A stretch of 64,000 nucleotides of DNA from Pseudomonas sp. Marseille-Q3773 (GTDB lineage: Bacteria > Pseudomonadota > Gammaproteobacteria > Pseudomonadales > Pseudomonadaceae): assembly GCF_916618955.1 (NCBI RefSeq), contig NZ_OU745390.1, positions 1,364,001-1,428,000 of the forward strand, given 5' to 3'. The translations under genes were made by a program, and so were the position numbers. The notes beneath the pieces are model-generated. The model was given only the letters and a program-made list of their open reading frames with translations, did no database searches and was not told where the DNA came from. Shown here in pieces: positions 53,238-62,533 of this stretch (its first letter is position 1; every line of letters starts with the position of its first letter).

Positions 53238-54808
53238 TGGAATGGCTAGCCGACCCCACGGCCTGGCTGGGCCTGTTGACGCTTATCGTCCTCGAACTGG
53301 TGCTGGGTATCGACAACCTGGTGTTCATTGCCATCCTCGCCGACAAACTGCCGCCGCATCAGCGCGACCGCGCGCGGGTGATCGGCCTGAGCCTGGCGCT
53401 GATCATGCGCCTGGGCCTGTTGGCCAGCATTTCCTGGATGGTCACCTTGACCGCGCCGTTGTTCGAGGTGTTCGACAAGAGCTTCTCCGGCCGTGACCTG
53501 ATCATGCTGTTCGGCGGTGTGTTCCTGCTGTTCAAGGCCACCATGGAGCTGCATGAACGCCTGGAAGGCCATGTGGTCCAGGCCAGCGGCGCGGTACGTC
53601 ATGCCGCGTTCTGGCCGATCGTGGCACAGATCGTGGTGCTCGACGCGGTGTTCTCGCTGGACGCGGTCATCACCGCGGTGGGCATGGTCGAACAGCTGTC
53701 GGTGATGATGATCGCGGTGGTCTTCTCGATCGGCATCATGATTGTCGCCAGCAAACCGCTGACCCGCTTCGTCAACGCCCATCCCACGGTGATCATGCTG
53801 TGCCTGGGCTTCCTGATGATGATCGGTTTCAGCCTGACCGCCGAAGGCCTGGGCTTCCATATTCCGAAAGGCTACCTGTACGCGGCGATCGGCTTCTCCA
53901 TCCTGATCGAACTGTTCAACCAGCTGGCCCGCGCCCGCCGCAAGCGCAGCCTGCAGCAGCATCGGCCGCTGCGCGAGCGTACTGCGCATGCGGTGCTGCG
54001 CCTGCTGGGTGGCCGCCGGGTCGAGGCTGACGAGGTGGGCGAAGAGATCGCCGATCTGGTCGACGGCGGTGGGGAACAGGTCGTGTTCGACCGCCGCGAG
54101 CGGGTGATGATCAGCGGGGTGCTGAACCTGGCCGAGCGGCCGATCCGCACGGTTATGACCGCCCGCGCCGAAGTCGATGTGATCGACCTGGCGCAGCCGG
54201 CCGACGCCATTGCCCAGGCCCTGGCCAACTCGCCGTACTCGCGCCTGCCGTTGATCCGTGATGGCCGGGTGGACGAGCCGCTGGGCTTCGTGCACAAGAA
54301 GGAACTGCTCAAGGAACTGCTGTCGGGCAACCAGCCGGACCTGGAGGGCATGGCACGGGCGCCATTGAACCTGCTGGAGAGCTTCAGCATCCTCAACGCC
54401 CTGGAGCAGATGCGTGGCCAGTCCACCCACATTGCCTTCGTGGTCAACGAGTTCGGTGACTTTACCGGCCTGCTGACCATGACCGACATCCTCGAGTCGA
54501 TTGCCGGTGAACTGCCCGATGCCAGCGAGGTTGAAGGGCCGGGCATCGTCGAGGACGGCGCGGGCTTCGTGGTCAGCGGTGCGGTGAACCTGAGCCAGGT
54601 GCAGGCGCGCACCGGCTTCAGCGCCCGCGCCACCGAGGACTACCAGACCCTCGCGGGCCTGGTGATGAGCCTGCTTGACCGCTTGCCGGTGGTTGGCGAT
54701 TGCCTGGCCTGGAATGGCTGGACGCTGACCGTGGAGGCGGTGGAAGAACGGCGCGTGCGCCAGGTCCGGCTTACACCGAACGGCGACGTTGACGCAGCAG
54801 GTGCCTGA
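53237..54808 (+). CDS. TerC-family membrane protein with CBS and CorC/HlyC domains
   Basis: A 523-residue inner-membrane protein. Residues 1-225 form the TerC domain with seven helices, including [20 protein letters not shown] and the second repeat [20 protein letters not shown], whose Asp residues are the conserved metal-site residues. A CBS pair follows (about 300-420; [20 protein letters not shown] and [20 protein letters not shown]), then a CorC/HlyC domain (about 430-515). TerC proteins are linked to manganese or tellurite homeostasis and metalation of exported proteins. The role here is inferred from the family. It overlaps the leader ORF by one base and the convergent permease gene by 38 bases. 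Confidence 0.9.
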   Translation: MEWLADPTAWLGLLTLIVLELVLGIDNLVFIAILADKLPPHQRDRARVIGLSLALIMRLGLLASISWMVTLTAPLFEVFDKSFSGRDLIMLFGGVFLLFKATMELHERLEGHVVQASGAVRHAAFWPIVAQIVVLDAVFSLDAVITAVGMVEQLSVMMIAVVFSIGIMIVASKPLTRFVNAHPTVIMLCLGFLMMIGFSLTAEGLGFHIPKGYLYAAIGFSILIELFNQLARARRKRSLQQHRPLRERTAHAVLRLLGGRRVEADEVGEEIADLVDGGGEQVVFDRRERVMISGVLNLAERPIRTVMTARAEVDVIDLAQPADAIAQALANSPYSRLPLIRDGRVDEPLGFVHKKELLKELLSGNQPDLEGMARAPLNLLESFSILNALEQMRGQSTHIAFVVNEFGDFTGLLTMTDILESIAGELPDASEVEGPGIVEDGAGFVVSGAVNLSQVQARTGFSARATEDYQTLAGLVMSLLDRLPVVGDCLAWNGWTLTVEAVEERRVRQVRLTPNGDVDAAGA

Positions 54809-55658
54809 TACCTTCAAGAACCAGCACCAGCACCGCGGCCCAAATTGGCAGGTAGGTAAACCATTGGTCCGGGCCGATGGTTTCACCGAGCAGCAAAGCC
54901 ACGCCTACCAGGAGCACCGGTTCGACATAGCTGAGCAGGCCGAACAGGCTGAAGGGCAACAAGCGGCTGGCCAGCACGTAGGCAATCAGCGCCGAGGCGC
55001 TGATTGCACCAAGGGTCGGAATCAGTGCATACAGCCCGGGGTGGGCTTGCAGGTTGGCTGCGGACAGTGGGCCCTGGATAACGAAATACAACGCCCATGG
55101 CAACAACAGGCACATGTCGCACCACAGGCCGCCCAGGTGGTCGGTACGGCAACGTCGGCGCAAGACGAAGTAGATCGGGTAGCCGATCGTGACCACCAGG
55201 GTTTCCCAGGCGAAACTGCCATGCTGGAACAGTTCGTGGCCCACGCCCAGCGCGGCACAGGCCACCGCCACCTTTTGCAGGCGCGACAGCCGCTCGCCAT
55301 ACGCCAGCCGCCCGGTCAGGACCATGGCCAATGGCAGCAGGAAATAGCCCATCGAAACCTCCAGGCTGCGCCCATGCAGGGGCGCCCAGAGAAACAGCCA
55401 CAGTTGCACGCCCATGAGCCACGAGGTGCCGAGCATGCCCAGCGCCAGCAGGGGCGTGCGCTTTACCCGGGCAAGCAGTTCGCCGACCCGCTTCCAGTCT
55501 TTCGAGACAAGCATGAACAGGGTCAGGCAGGGCAGGGTCAAGAGGGTGCGCCAGCCAAAGATCTCTTCGCCATCGAGTGGCGAAAGCAATGAGGTATAGA
55601 AGTACATCACTGCAAACAGACAGGACGCCATGACCGACGAGAGAATGCCTTTTGACAC
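54771..55658 (-). CDS. RarD/DMT-family permease
   Basis: A 295-residue ten-helix permease of the drug/metabolite transporter superfamily. The N-terminus [20 protein letters not shown] with [20 protein letters not shown] is typical of RarD (chloramphenicol-sensitivity) proteins. [20 protein letters not shown] and [19 protein letters not shown] are the paired halves of the two EamA repeats. The substrate is unknown. It converges on, and overlaps by 38 bases, the terC-like gene. It lies 32 bases from the 3' end of the EAL gene, which is on the same strand and upstream of it. Confidence 0.88.
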   Translation of the reverse strand: MSKGILSSVMASCLFAVMYFYTSLLSPLDGEEIFGWRTLLTLPCLTLFMLVSKDWKRVGELLARVKRTPLLALGMLGTSWLMGVQLWLFLWAPLHGRSLEVSMGYFLLPLAMVLTGRLAYGERLSRLQKVAVACAALGVGHELFQHGSFAWETLVVTIGYPIYFVLRRRCRTDHLGGLWCDMCLLLPWALYFVIQGPLSAANLQAHPGLYALIPTLGAISASALIAYVLASRLLPFSLFGLLSYVEPVLLVGVALLLGETIGPDQWFTYLPIWAAVLVLVLEGIRHLLRQRRRSV

Positions 55659-55690
55659 GAATGCCTCGAATTGGGAGTTGAGCGACTGGA

Positions 55691-57277
55691 TCAGCCGCGC
55701 ATGATCTCAGGGGGCGCAGCTTGCGGCAACCGCGATGCGCTCGCATGGGCAGCCAGCGCTTCGAGGAACGCGGCCGCGGGCATCGGCCTGGCGTACAGGT
55801 AGCCCTGCTGGTAATCCACGTGGTGACGGGCCAGGTAGTCGCGCTGGGCTTCGGTTTCCACGCCTTCGGCGACGATACCCAGGCCCAGCTTGGCCGACAG
55901 CTCGATGATGGTGTCGAGGATGTGCACCGACAGTGCGTCGCCACCGATCATGGCCACGAAGCTCTGGTCGATCTTCAGGTAGTCGACCTTGAACTGGCGC
56001 AGGTAATTGAGGCTGGACTGGCCGGTACCGAAGTCGTCAAGGGCAATTTTCACTCCCATGGCGTCCAGCTTTTCGAACAGTTCCAGCGTCACCGGGGTGG
56101 CCTCGATCAGCTTGCGCTCGGTCAGCTCCAGGGTCAGCACCACCCGGCCAGGCGGGAAATGCTGGAGGAAGGTACGACAGTCGTCCAGCAGGCTGAAGTC
56201 GCGGCAATGGTCCGCGGTGACGTTGATGCCGATATGAAAACCGTCGTCCAGCAGCCCGGCATAGGGCGCCAGGCTCTGCGCAGTGTGGGTCATCAGGGCG
56301 CGGGTCATGGCGACGATCTGCCCGCTGTGTTCGGCGTAAGGGATGAACAGGTCGGGCCTCACCAGGCCTTCCTGCGGGTGGTTCCAGCGCATCAGCACTT
56401 CGGCGCCGGCCCAACGGTAGTCACCCTTGCGTACCACCGGCTGGAAATACGGCAGGAATTCGTTGGCTTCCAGGGCACGGCGCAGTTCGGCACGGGGCGA
56501 GGTGATACGGCGTATCTGCCAGCGGCACACCAGTGCAGAAACCGCACCCAGCACCAGCAGCAAGCCGAACAGGGCGGGGTAGTGGCTGCGCCAGAGCTGG
56601 CCTTGCCTGTCGCTGCCATAGCCACCCTGCACGCTGAACGGGTAGCGTGTCGAGCCAAACTGCACATTGGCCTTGGCTGCGGCAGGTGGCTGGCCCTGGC
56701 GTACGATGCCATCCTTGCCCAGCCAGGCATTGCCCACGCGAAGCTGCAGCACTTCGTCAGGGCCGATCAGGCGCAGCGCCGTGAGCAGGTGCTCACCGTC
56801 CACCGTGCTGATCGCGCCTTGGTCCCCCTTGCTGACGCGGTAGACCAGCAGCGGGTGGCCCGGGGTGACCGAGTTGCCATCCATCAGCCACAGCTTGCCG
56901 TCGGCGTAGTCGCCGGCGTTGACCGGCTCGTCGAAGTCGCCGAACAGCGAGGAACAATACAGGGTGTTGTGCCTGACCAGGTTGGTCGAGCGAACGAAGG
57001 CGTTGCGCGTGACCTCGGCGCGCAATCTGAGCTTGGCCTGCTGGCATGGGCTGCCGGCAAGCGGCAGCAGGGCATCGGCAGCGCTGGCCAGGTTGTCGAG
57101 AATACGTTCGACATGCGCCACCACCTGACGGGTGGTGGCTTGGCTGCTGACCTGCATTTCGCGTTCGATCTGCCAGTTCATCACGGCCAGGCCGCCTATC
57201 ACCGGCAGCGCGCCGACGACCCAGGGCAGCAGGGTGCGCCAGGTTAAGCCGGCGCGGCGTTTGGCGGTAAGGGGCAT
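55691..57277 (-). CDS. CSS-motif EAL-domain c-di-GMP phosphodiesterase
   Basis: A 528-residue membrane phosphodiesterase. TM1 (about 17-33), a periplasmic CSS-motif sensor (two Cys around GSPCQQ and YCSSL) and TM2 (about 235-255) precede an EAL domain with EVLMRW in the EAL position, NVTADHC, ELTERKL, the metal Asp pair in LDDFGTGQSSLNYL, KIDQSFV and EGVETEAQ. All residues for hydrolysis seem present. CSS domains with cysteines are redox sensors regulated by the disulphide system (DsbA/DsbB). It degrades c-di-GMP. It is divergent from hppD, and a shorter CSS paralogue lies just beyond hppD. Confidence 0.92.
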   Translation of the reverse strand: MPLTAKRRAGLTWRTLLPWVVGALPVIGGLAVMNWQIEREMQVSSQATTRQVVAHVERILDNLASAADALLPLAGSPCQQAKLRLRAEVTRNAFVRSTNLVRHNTLYCSSLFGDFDEPVNAGDYADGKLWLMDGNSVTPGHPLLVYRVSKGDQGAISTVDGEHLLTALRLIGPDEVLQLRVGNAWLGKDGIVRQGQPPAAAKANVQFGSTRYPFSVQGGYGSDRQGQLWRSHYPALFGLLLVLGAVSALVCRWQIRRITSPRAELRRALEANEFLPYFQPVVRKGDYRWAGAEVLMRWNHPQEGLVRPDLFIPYAEHSGQIVAMTRALMTHTAQSLAPYAGLLDDGFHIGINVTADHCRDFSLLDDCRTFLQHFPPGRVVLTLELTERKLIEATPVTLELFEKLDAMGVKIALDDFGTGQSSLNYLRQFKVDYLKIDQSFVAMIGGDALSVHILDTIIELSAKLGLGIVAEGVETEAQRDYLARHHVDYQQGYLYARPMPAAAFLEALAAHASASRLPQAAPPEIMRG

Positions 57278-57574
57278 ACTGACTGATCTGCAGGAACAAT
57301 AACCAGAGGATAGCCGTTTGTCGGCGCCCGCGAGTAACTAAAACGCGACAAACGTTTTTACGCCCTGTAGAATCGATTTACGAATACAACAATAAAGTCC
57401 TTCAATGCCGAAGGATCAAGCCCGCCGAGAATGGTCCATATGACATACCATGGGTTCAAGCTGATCATAGGTGACTTCCTCGCCCGCAGCGTGCGTGGAA
57501 TTCCCTGCTCACCGCCATTTCTGTTCGACATCCCGCGCAACCTATAAATTTTCGCTGCAGATGAGGACACGAAC

Positions 57575-58651
57575 ATGGCTGATATCTTCGACAATCCAAT
57601 GGGCCTGATGGGCTTCGAATTCATTGAACTGGCTTCGCCGACACCTGGCGTACTCGAGCCGGTATTCCAGATGCTCGGCTTCACCAAGGTGGCTACCCAC
57701 CGCTCCAAGGATGTGCACCTGTATCGCCAGGGTGGCATCAACCTGATCCTGAACAACGAACCCAAGAGCATCGCCTCGTACTTCGCCGCCGAACACGGCC
57801 CTTCGGTGTGCGGCATGGCGTTCCGCGTGCGCAACGCCCATGAGGCCTATGCCCGTGCGCTGGAGCTGGGCGCCCAGCCAGTGGAAATCGAAACCGGGCC
57901 GATGGAGCTGCGCCTCCCCGCCATCAAGGGTATCGGTGGTGCACCGTTGTACCTGATCGACCGCTTCGAAGAGGGCAGCTCGATCTACGATATCGACTTC
58001 AAGTTCATCGAAGGTGTGGACCGTAACCCGGTGGGTGCCGGCCTGAAGATCATCGATCACCTCACCCACAACGTCTATCGCGGGCGTATGGCGTACTGGG
58101 CCGGCTTCTACGAAAAACTGTTCAACTTCCGTGAAATCCGTTACTTCGATATCAAGGGCGAATACACCGGGCTGACCTCCAAGGCCATGACCGCACCGGA
58201 TGGCATGATCCGCATCCCGCTCAACGAAGAGTCTTCGAAGGGCGCCGGGCAGATCGAGGAGTTCCTGATGCAGTTCAACGGCGAGGGCATTCAGCACGTG
58301 GCGTTCCTGACCGACGACCTGCTCAAGACCTGGGATGCCCTGAAAGGCCTTGGCATGCGCTTCATGACTGCACCGCCGCAGACTTATTACGAAATGCTCG
58401 AAGAGCGTCTGCCAGGCCATGGCGAGCCAGTCGATGAGCTGCAAGCACGAGGCATCTTGCTTGATGGTGCTTCGCAACCTGAAGACAAACGGCTGCTATT
58501 GCAGATCTTCTCGGAAACACTGCTCGGCCCGGTGTTCTTCGAGTTCATCCAACGCAAGGGCGATGATGGCTTTGGTGAGGGCAACTTCAAGGCGCTGTTC
58601 GAATCCATCGAACGTGATCAGGTACGCCGTGGTGTACTGAGTACCGACTGA
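57575..58651 (+). CDS. hppD: 4-hydroxyphenylpyruvate dioxygenase
   Basis: A 358-residue Fe(II) dioxygenase that converts 4-hydroxyphenylpyruvate to homogentisate in tyrosine catabolism. The iron ligands His162 ([13 protein letters not shown]), His241 ([11 protein letters not shown]) and Glu323 ([19 protein letters not shown]) match the numbering of the P. fluorescens enzyme plus one. The N-terminal domain ([20 protein letters not shown]) is complete. GAGG lies 11 bases before the ATG. The 297 bases between it and the divergent EAL gene hold no other gene; I found no convincing sigma-70 or sigma-54 promoter there. A strong hairpin follows. Confidence 0.96.
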   Translation: MADIFDNPMGLMGFEFIELASPTPGVLEPVFQMLGFTKVATHRSKDVHLYRQGGINLILNNEPKSIASYFAAEHGPSVCGMAFRVRNAHEAYARALELGAQPVEIETGPMELRLPAIKGIGGAPLYLIDRFEEGSSIYDIDFKFIEGVDRNPVGAGLKIIDHLTHNVYRGRMAYWAGFYEKLFNFREIRYFDIKGEYTGLTSKAMTAPDGMIRIPLNEESSKGAGQIEEFLMQFNGEGIQHVAFLTDDLLKTWDALKGLGMRFMTAPPQTYYEMLEERLPGHGEPVDELQARGILLDGASQPEDKRLLLQIFSETLLGPVFFEFIQRKGDDGFGEGNFKALFESIERDQVRRGVLSTD

Positions 58652-58657
58652 TAGCTC

Positions 58658-58705
58658 AAGGGAACCGCCGTCATGGATCGATGGCGGCGGTGTCTCCCTT
58701 TGTCT
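58658..58705. terminator. Bidirectional terminator between hppD and the CSS gene
   Basis: An outer stem AAGGGA (58658-58663) with TCCCTT (58695-58700) encloses ACCGCCGTCAT (58664-58674) paired to ATGGCGGCGGT (58681-58691) with one mismatch, and TTGTCTT follows. It sits at the convergent ends of hppD and the CSS-domain gene and overlaps the stop of the latter. Confidence 0.85.
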
Positions 58706-59477
58706 TGCGCGTTCTGGCCAGGCCCAGGTATGTAATGAACATGCTGGCGACCCCGACCAGTACCAGCGAGGGGAGTACCTGATGCAGGGAAAGGCGGAAC
58801 TCCTGCGCCGCATAGCCTTTGGCGTAGCCACCGATCACCACGTAGCCATATTTTTCCGATACTGCTCGCTGGTTGTATTCGGCTTGCGAAGGGCGTTGTG
58901 CGTCGCGGCTATCCCCGTCGCTCCAGATGTATTTGTCGTTGAATTCCAGCAGCAAGGTCAGGCCGTCCTGGAAGCCGCGAAGTTCGTCGCGTAGCAAGCG
59001 ACCGTAGGCTGTTGCGACGACACCGGGATCGCTGTGCGGTTTCTGGAGCTTGATGATTGCCGCGTTGGGCGACGAAGGGGCGTCGAATGCCAGCTTCACC
59101 TGCTGTCCGGACTCGGAAAAAGCGGAAAGGTACTCCAACGGGTCCATGTCCGTCGCACAATACGCTTGTTTCCCACGGGTCAGCGCCAATGAGCGAAGAT
59201 GTGGGCTGTTGGCGACGCTCTGGTCCAACGCATCCAGCACTTCGGCGCAGGGTTTGCCGGCCAGCGGCAGGATTGTTTCCAGGCTGGACTCCATGCGGCC
59301 CAGCGCCTGGTCGATGCTGAAAACCGCCTCCTGAACGGAAACCTGGGCATTTTCTTCAAGTTTCCTTTCCAGTTGATAATCCATCATCAGCAACCCGGAT
59401 AGCACGGGTATGACGCCGATGGCCAGAATCAGCAACAGTTTCCGCCAATTGATAGTTTGAATCATGATATTTGCCAT
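58671..59477 (-). CDS. Orphan CSS-motif sensor protein without EAL domain
   Basis: A 268-residue membrane protein. TM1 (LLLILAIGVIPVLSGLLMM), a periplasmic region with two Cys positions (LPLAGKPCAEV; QAYCATDMDP) and TM2 (LHQVLPSLVLVGVASMFITY) match the N-terminal half of the EAL protein at 55691-57277, but the cytoplasmic tail is only about 15 residues (LARTRKTKGDTAAIDP). It therefore has the sensor but not the phosphodiesterase output. It might act as a dominant or regulatory partner of full-length CSS-EAL proteins. The second Cys motif has CAT instead of CSS. It ends within the shared terminator. Confidence 0.8.
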   Translation of the reverse strand: MANIMIQTINWRKLLLILAIGVIPVLSGLLMMDYQLERKLEENAQVSVQEAVFSIDQALGRMESSLETILPLAGKPCAEVLDALDQSVANSPHLRSLALTRGKQAYCATDMDPLEYLSAFSESGQQVKLAFDAPSSPNAAIIKLQKPHSDPGVVATAYGRLLRDELRGFQDGLTLLLEFNDKYIWSDGDSRDAQRPSQAEYNQRAVSEKYGYVVIGGYAKGYAAQEFRLSLHQVLPSLVLVGVASMFITYLGLARTRKTKGDTAAIDP

Positions 59478-59609
59478 AGGCGTGCCGCTCCGTTGACCTT
59501 TGCTGTTCGGGGTAAACAGGTCAGCATCGATCCTATGTGCTTGATGACACTTCGGCTGTAGGCGACAAGTGTTGCGTCTTTACAGAAAAGCCGAAGCTCA
59601 GTGTCAGCT

Positions 59610-60296
59610 TCACCTCTGCTTCAATTTCGCCAATACCTTCTCGGCCAGCAGGGCGGTGGAGGCCGGGTTCTGCCCGGTTATCAGCCGATCATCGGCCACC
59701 ACGTAGGGCATCCATGGGTCCTCATGCTTGCTGTAGTGGCCGCCACGGCCAACCAGCTCGTTCTCCGTCAGAAACGGGACCACGTTGTCCAGCTCGGCGA
59801 GCTTCTCCTCGGTGTTGGAAAAGCCCGTCACCTTGCGCTCCTTCAGTAACAGGCGGTGGTCGCTGAGCTTGATGTTCAACAAGCCGACGACACCGTGGCA
59901 GACTGCAGCGACAATCCCGCTGTTCTCATATATCTGGCGCGCCAGCCCCTGCAGCGGCTGATTATCGGCAAAGTCGTACATTACCCCATGGCCTCCGGTG
60001 TAGTAGATGACGCTGTACTCGGTGGCCTTCACCTGGCCAGGGCTCAAGGTGCTACCCAGGCGGGTCATGAAGCGTTTGTCGTCATACCACTGCCAGTCCA
60101 GGTCAGGGGCCATTTGCAGGCTGTGCGGGTCGATGGGCACGTAGCCACCCAGGGGGCTCACATAATCGACCGTGTAGCCAGCCTTTTCGACCTGTTCGAC
60201 AAAGTGCACGGCTTCCCCCAGCCACAATCCGGTTGGCCGCTTGAGGGTCGGATACTTGGCCGTATTGGTCAGCACCACCAGCATTTTCTTGCTCAT
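59610..60296 (-). CDS. DJ-1/PfpI-family protein (Hsp31-like)
   Basis: A 228-residue single-domain protein of the type 1 glutamine-amidotransferase-like fold. The nucleophile elbow is AAVCHGVVGLL with Cys133-His134; the conserved Glu is in WLGEAVHFVEQVEKAGY (Glu28). It resembles yeast and bacterial Hsp31-type proteins acting as glyoxalase III, deglycase or chaperone, without the longer Hsp31 extension. The ATG at 60296, 5 bases after GGGAGCG, is preferred over GTG at 60302. It stands alone and is divergent from the hybrid kinase gene at 60489. Confidence 0.88.
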   Translation of the reverse strand: MSKKMLVVLTNTAKYPTLKRPTGLWLGEAVHFVEQVEKAGYTVDYVSPLGGYVPIDPHSLQMAPDLDWQWYDDKRFMTRLGSTLSPGQVKATEYSVIYYTGGHGVMYDFADNQPLQGLARQIYENSGIVAAVCHGVVGLLNIKLSDHRLLLKERKVTGFSNTEEKLAELDNVVPFLTENELVGRGGHYSKHEDPWMPYVVADDRLITGQNPASTALLAEKVLAKLKQR

Positions 60297-60451
60297 GACC
60301 ACGCTCCCATTGGCAACCTGAATGGGCCGTTGCTCCCTGGCCCGGGAAAAACCTAATGAGCATAGCTGTCCGTTGCTGGTGCGTCATAGCGCCTGATGTG
60401 CGTTGTGCTAACTTGAACGACACTCATGGGCGAGCCCGCCGCGGGCGGTGA

Positions 60452-60460
60452 TGCTATGAT
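60452..60460 (+). promoter_or_regulatory. Extended -10 promoter of the plus-strand hybrid kinase
   Basis: TGCTATGAT is an extended -10 element (TGn followed by TATGAT at 60455-60460). Transcription would start near 60467, about 20 bases before the TTG at 60489. No matching -35 was found at the usual spacing, as is often the case for extended -10 promoters. Confidence 0.45.
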
Positions 60461-60488
60461 CAGCCTTGAACACAGGGGGTGAGGATAA

Positions 60489-62528
60489 TTGGTCGCAAAC
60501 GGTACGCCGCACGAGCCTGCGTCGCAGGCGGCCGAAACGATGGCCGAACGGATTGCGCAGTTCGACTGGGGGCGGACTTCGCTCGGGCCTTGGCCGCGCT
60601 GGCCGGCATCGCTGCGTATCGCGGTCGACATGATGCACCTGTCGCCATTCCCATGTGCTGTGGTCTGGGGGGCGGATCTCAGCGTGGTGCACAATGATGC
60701 CTACCGGGCGTTGCGACCGGTTGCTCCGGACGCGTTGGGCATGGCCTTCGATGCATTATGGAGTGATGTCTGGCCACTCATGGGGCCGTGGGTGTTCAAG
60801 GCCCTGGAGGGGCGCTCGAGTTTTGTCGAGGACCCACCGCTGCGTATCACCTGCGGCGCAAGTGCCAAGCCGCTCTGGTGCGCGTTCGGGTATGCCCCGT
60901 TGCACGATGAACTGGGCAGCGTGGCCGGGCTGCTGCACACCGTGATCGAGACCACCGCCGACCTCGATGCCCACAATCATTGGCGCGAACAGGCACGCAG
61001 TTTCGAATTGCAGATCGAACGGCATGTGGCTGAGCGCGAGCAGTTCTGGCAATTGTCGCGTGACGCGATGATGACCGTTACCCCCGAACTGAGGATGTGT
61101 GCCGCCAACCCCGCCTGGTACCGCATCCTGGGCTGGACGGAAGAGCAGGTACGCGATGCCCTGGTGCTGGACCTGGTTCATCCGGCCGACCGTGCTGAAG
61201 TACAGGTGGCCGTCAGCGGGTTCCTGCAGTTCCACAATACCGAGCAGATCGAGACCCGCCTGCGTCACCGCGATGGCCATTACCACTGGTTTCGCTGGAG
61301 TGCGCGTTTCGATGGCAGCCTGCTGACCGCGGTTGGTCGCGACATCACCGAAGACCGTGAGGAAGCCGCTCGTCAATCCGAAGCACTGATGCGCAACCAT
61401 CAACGCCTGGAGGTAGTGGGGCAGTTGGCCGGCGGCATGGGCCACGAAATGAACAATTTGCTGTCCGGAATTGGCGGCAGCCTCGAACTGTTGCAGCGCC
61501 GCTTTCAGGAAGGACGCCTGGAACGGGTCGAGGCCTATCTGGAAGTGGCGCGCGATTCGGTGCAGCGCGCCATGGAGCTGACCCATCGCCTGCTGGCATT
61601 TTCACGCCACCAGCCCCTGGCCCCGAAGGTGCTTGATTTCAACCGGCAGCTGCGCTTGAGTGAGCCTCTGCTGCTCAGGGCATTGGGCACGGAGATGTGT
61701 CTGCACTGGCAGCTGGATGTTACACCGTGGGCGGTATGCCTGGACGTGGCCCAGCTCGAAAATGCCTTGATCAACCTCTGCATCAATGCGCGCGAAGCCT
61801 GCTTTGAGCGGGGCAATGTCACGTTACGCAGCGTCAACAAGCGGCTGACGACCTGGTTCCCGGATGAGCAGGGCTTGCCGCCAGGCGACTATGTAGCCTT
61901 GCAGGTCGAGGATGATGGTCACGGCATGGCAGCAGCAGACATTGCCAGGGCGTTTGAACCTTTCTTCACCCGCAAACCCATCGGGCGTGGGTTCGGGCTT
62001 GGCTTGTCAATGGTGTATGGCTTCGTCGGCCAGTCGGGGGGCTACGCCTGGATCGAATCAGCGCCGAACCAGGGCACCCGGGTTTCCATGCTTTTTCCAA
62101 GGTGCCATGAGCCGCTCCCCGAGGCTACGCGGGTGATCCAGCGCGCGCAGCGCATGGCATGCGGCGAGCGCCTGCTACTGGTCGATGATGAGCTGGGTTT
62201 GCGTGCGGTCATGCGCGAGTACCTGGCTGAACGTGGCTTCGACGTCACTGAGGCGGGCGACGCCAATAGTGCACTGGAGCGCTTCCGCCATGACGGTCCG
62301 TTCGACCTGGTAATCACCGACATCGGCCTGCCGGGCGGTTTCAGTGGCCGACAAGTGGCCAGGGCCATGCGCATGCAGCTTCCACAACAGAGAATTCTGT
62401 TCATCACCGGTTACGCCGACCAGCGAATCGAGGCGCAGTTGCTCGAACCGCCAGGCACGGCATTGATGAACAAACCGTTTCCGCTGGCGGACCTTGCGGA
62501 TGAGGCACTTCGCCTGCTCGACGAGTGA
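60489..62528 (+). CDS. PAS hybrid sensor histidine kinase with receiver (first of pair)
   Basis: A 679-residue soluble hybrid kinase. An N-terminal GAF/PAS-like sensory part (DLSVVHNDAYRALRPV), a PAS domain (about 190-300; FWQLSRDAMMTVTPELRMCA), the kinase core with His319 (GGMGHEMNNLLSGIG), ATPase motifs (LENALINLCINARE, GHGMAAADIARAFEPFFTRK, GFGLGLSMVYGF) and a C-terminal receiver with Asp611 (LVITDIGLPG) and MNKPFPL. TTG at 60489 follows GGGGGTGAGG closely; ATG at 60540 is the alternative. It has no output domain, so phosphotransfer must go to a separate partner. It converges on the second hybrid kinase gene with 5 bases between the stops. Confidence 0.88.
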   Translation: MVANGTPHEPASQAAETMAERIAQFDWGRTSLGPWPRWPASLRIAVDMMHLSPFPCAVVWGADLSVVHNDAYRALRPVAPDALGMAFDALWSDVWPLMGPWVFKALEGRSSFVEDPPLRITCGASAKPLWCAFGYAPLHDELGSVAGLLHTVIETTADLDAHNHWREQARSFELQIERHVAEREQFWQLSRDAMMTVTPELRMCAANPAWYRILGWTEEQVRDALVLDLVHPADRAEVQVAVSGFLQFHNTEQIETRLRHRDGHYHWFRWSARFDGSLLTAVGRDITEDREEAARQSEALMRNHQRLEVVGQLAGGMGHEMNNLLSGIGGSLELLQRRFQEGRLERVEAYLEVARDSVQRAMELTHRLLAFSRHQPLAPKVLDFNRQLRLSEPLLLRALGTEMCLHWQLDVTPWAVCLDVAQLENALINLCINAREACFERGNVTLRSVNKRLTTWFPDEQGLPPGDYVALQVEDDGHGMAAADIARAFEPFFTRKPIGRGFGLGLSMVYGFVGQSGGYAWIESAPNQGTRVSMLFPRCHEPLPEATRVIQRAQRMACGERLLLVDDELGLRAVMREYLAERGFDVTEAGDANSALERFRHDGPFDLVITDIGLPGGFSGRQVARAMRMQLPQQRILFITGYADQRIEAQLLEPPGTALMNKPFPLADLADEALRLLDE

Positions 62529-62533
62529 TCGGC

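Noticed and set aside
57358..57834. A 158-codon minus-strand frame over the start of hppD
   Set aside because: It overlaps a certain gene, and the sequence resembles no protein family. It is best read as a shadow.
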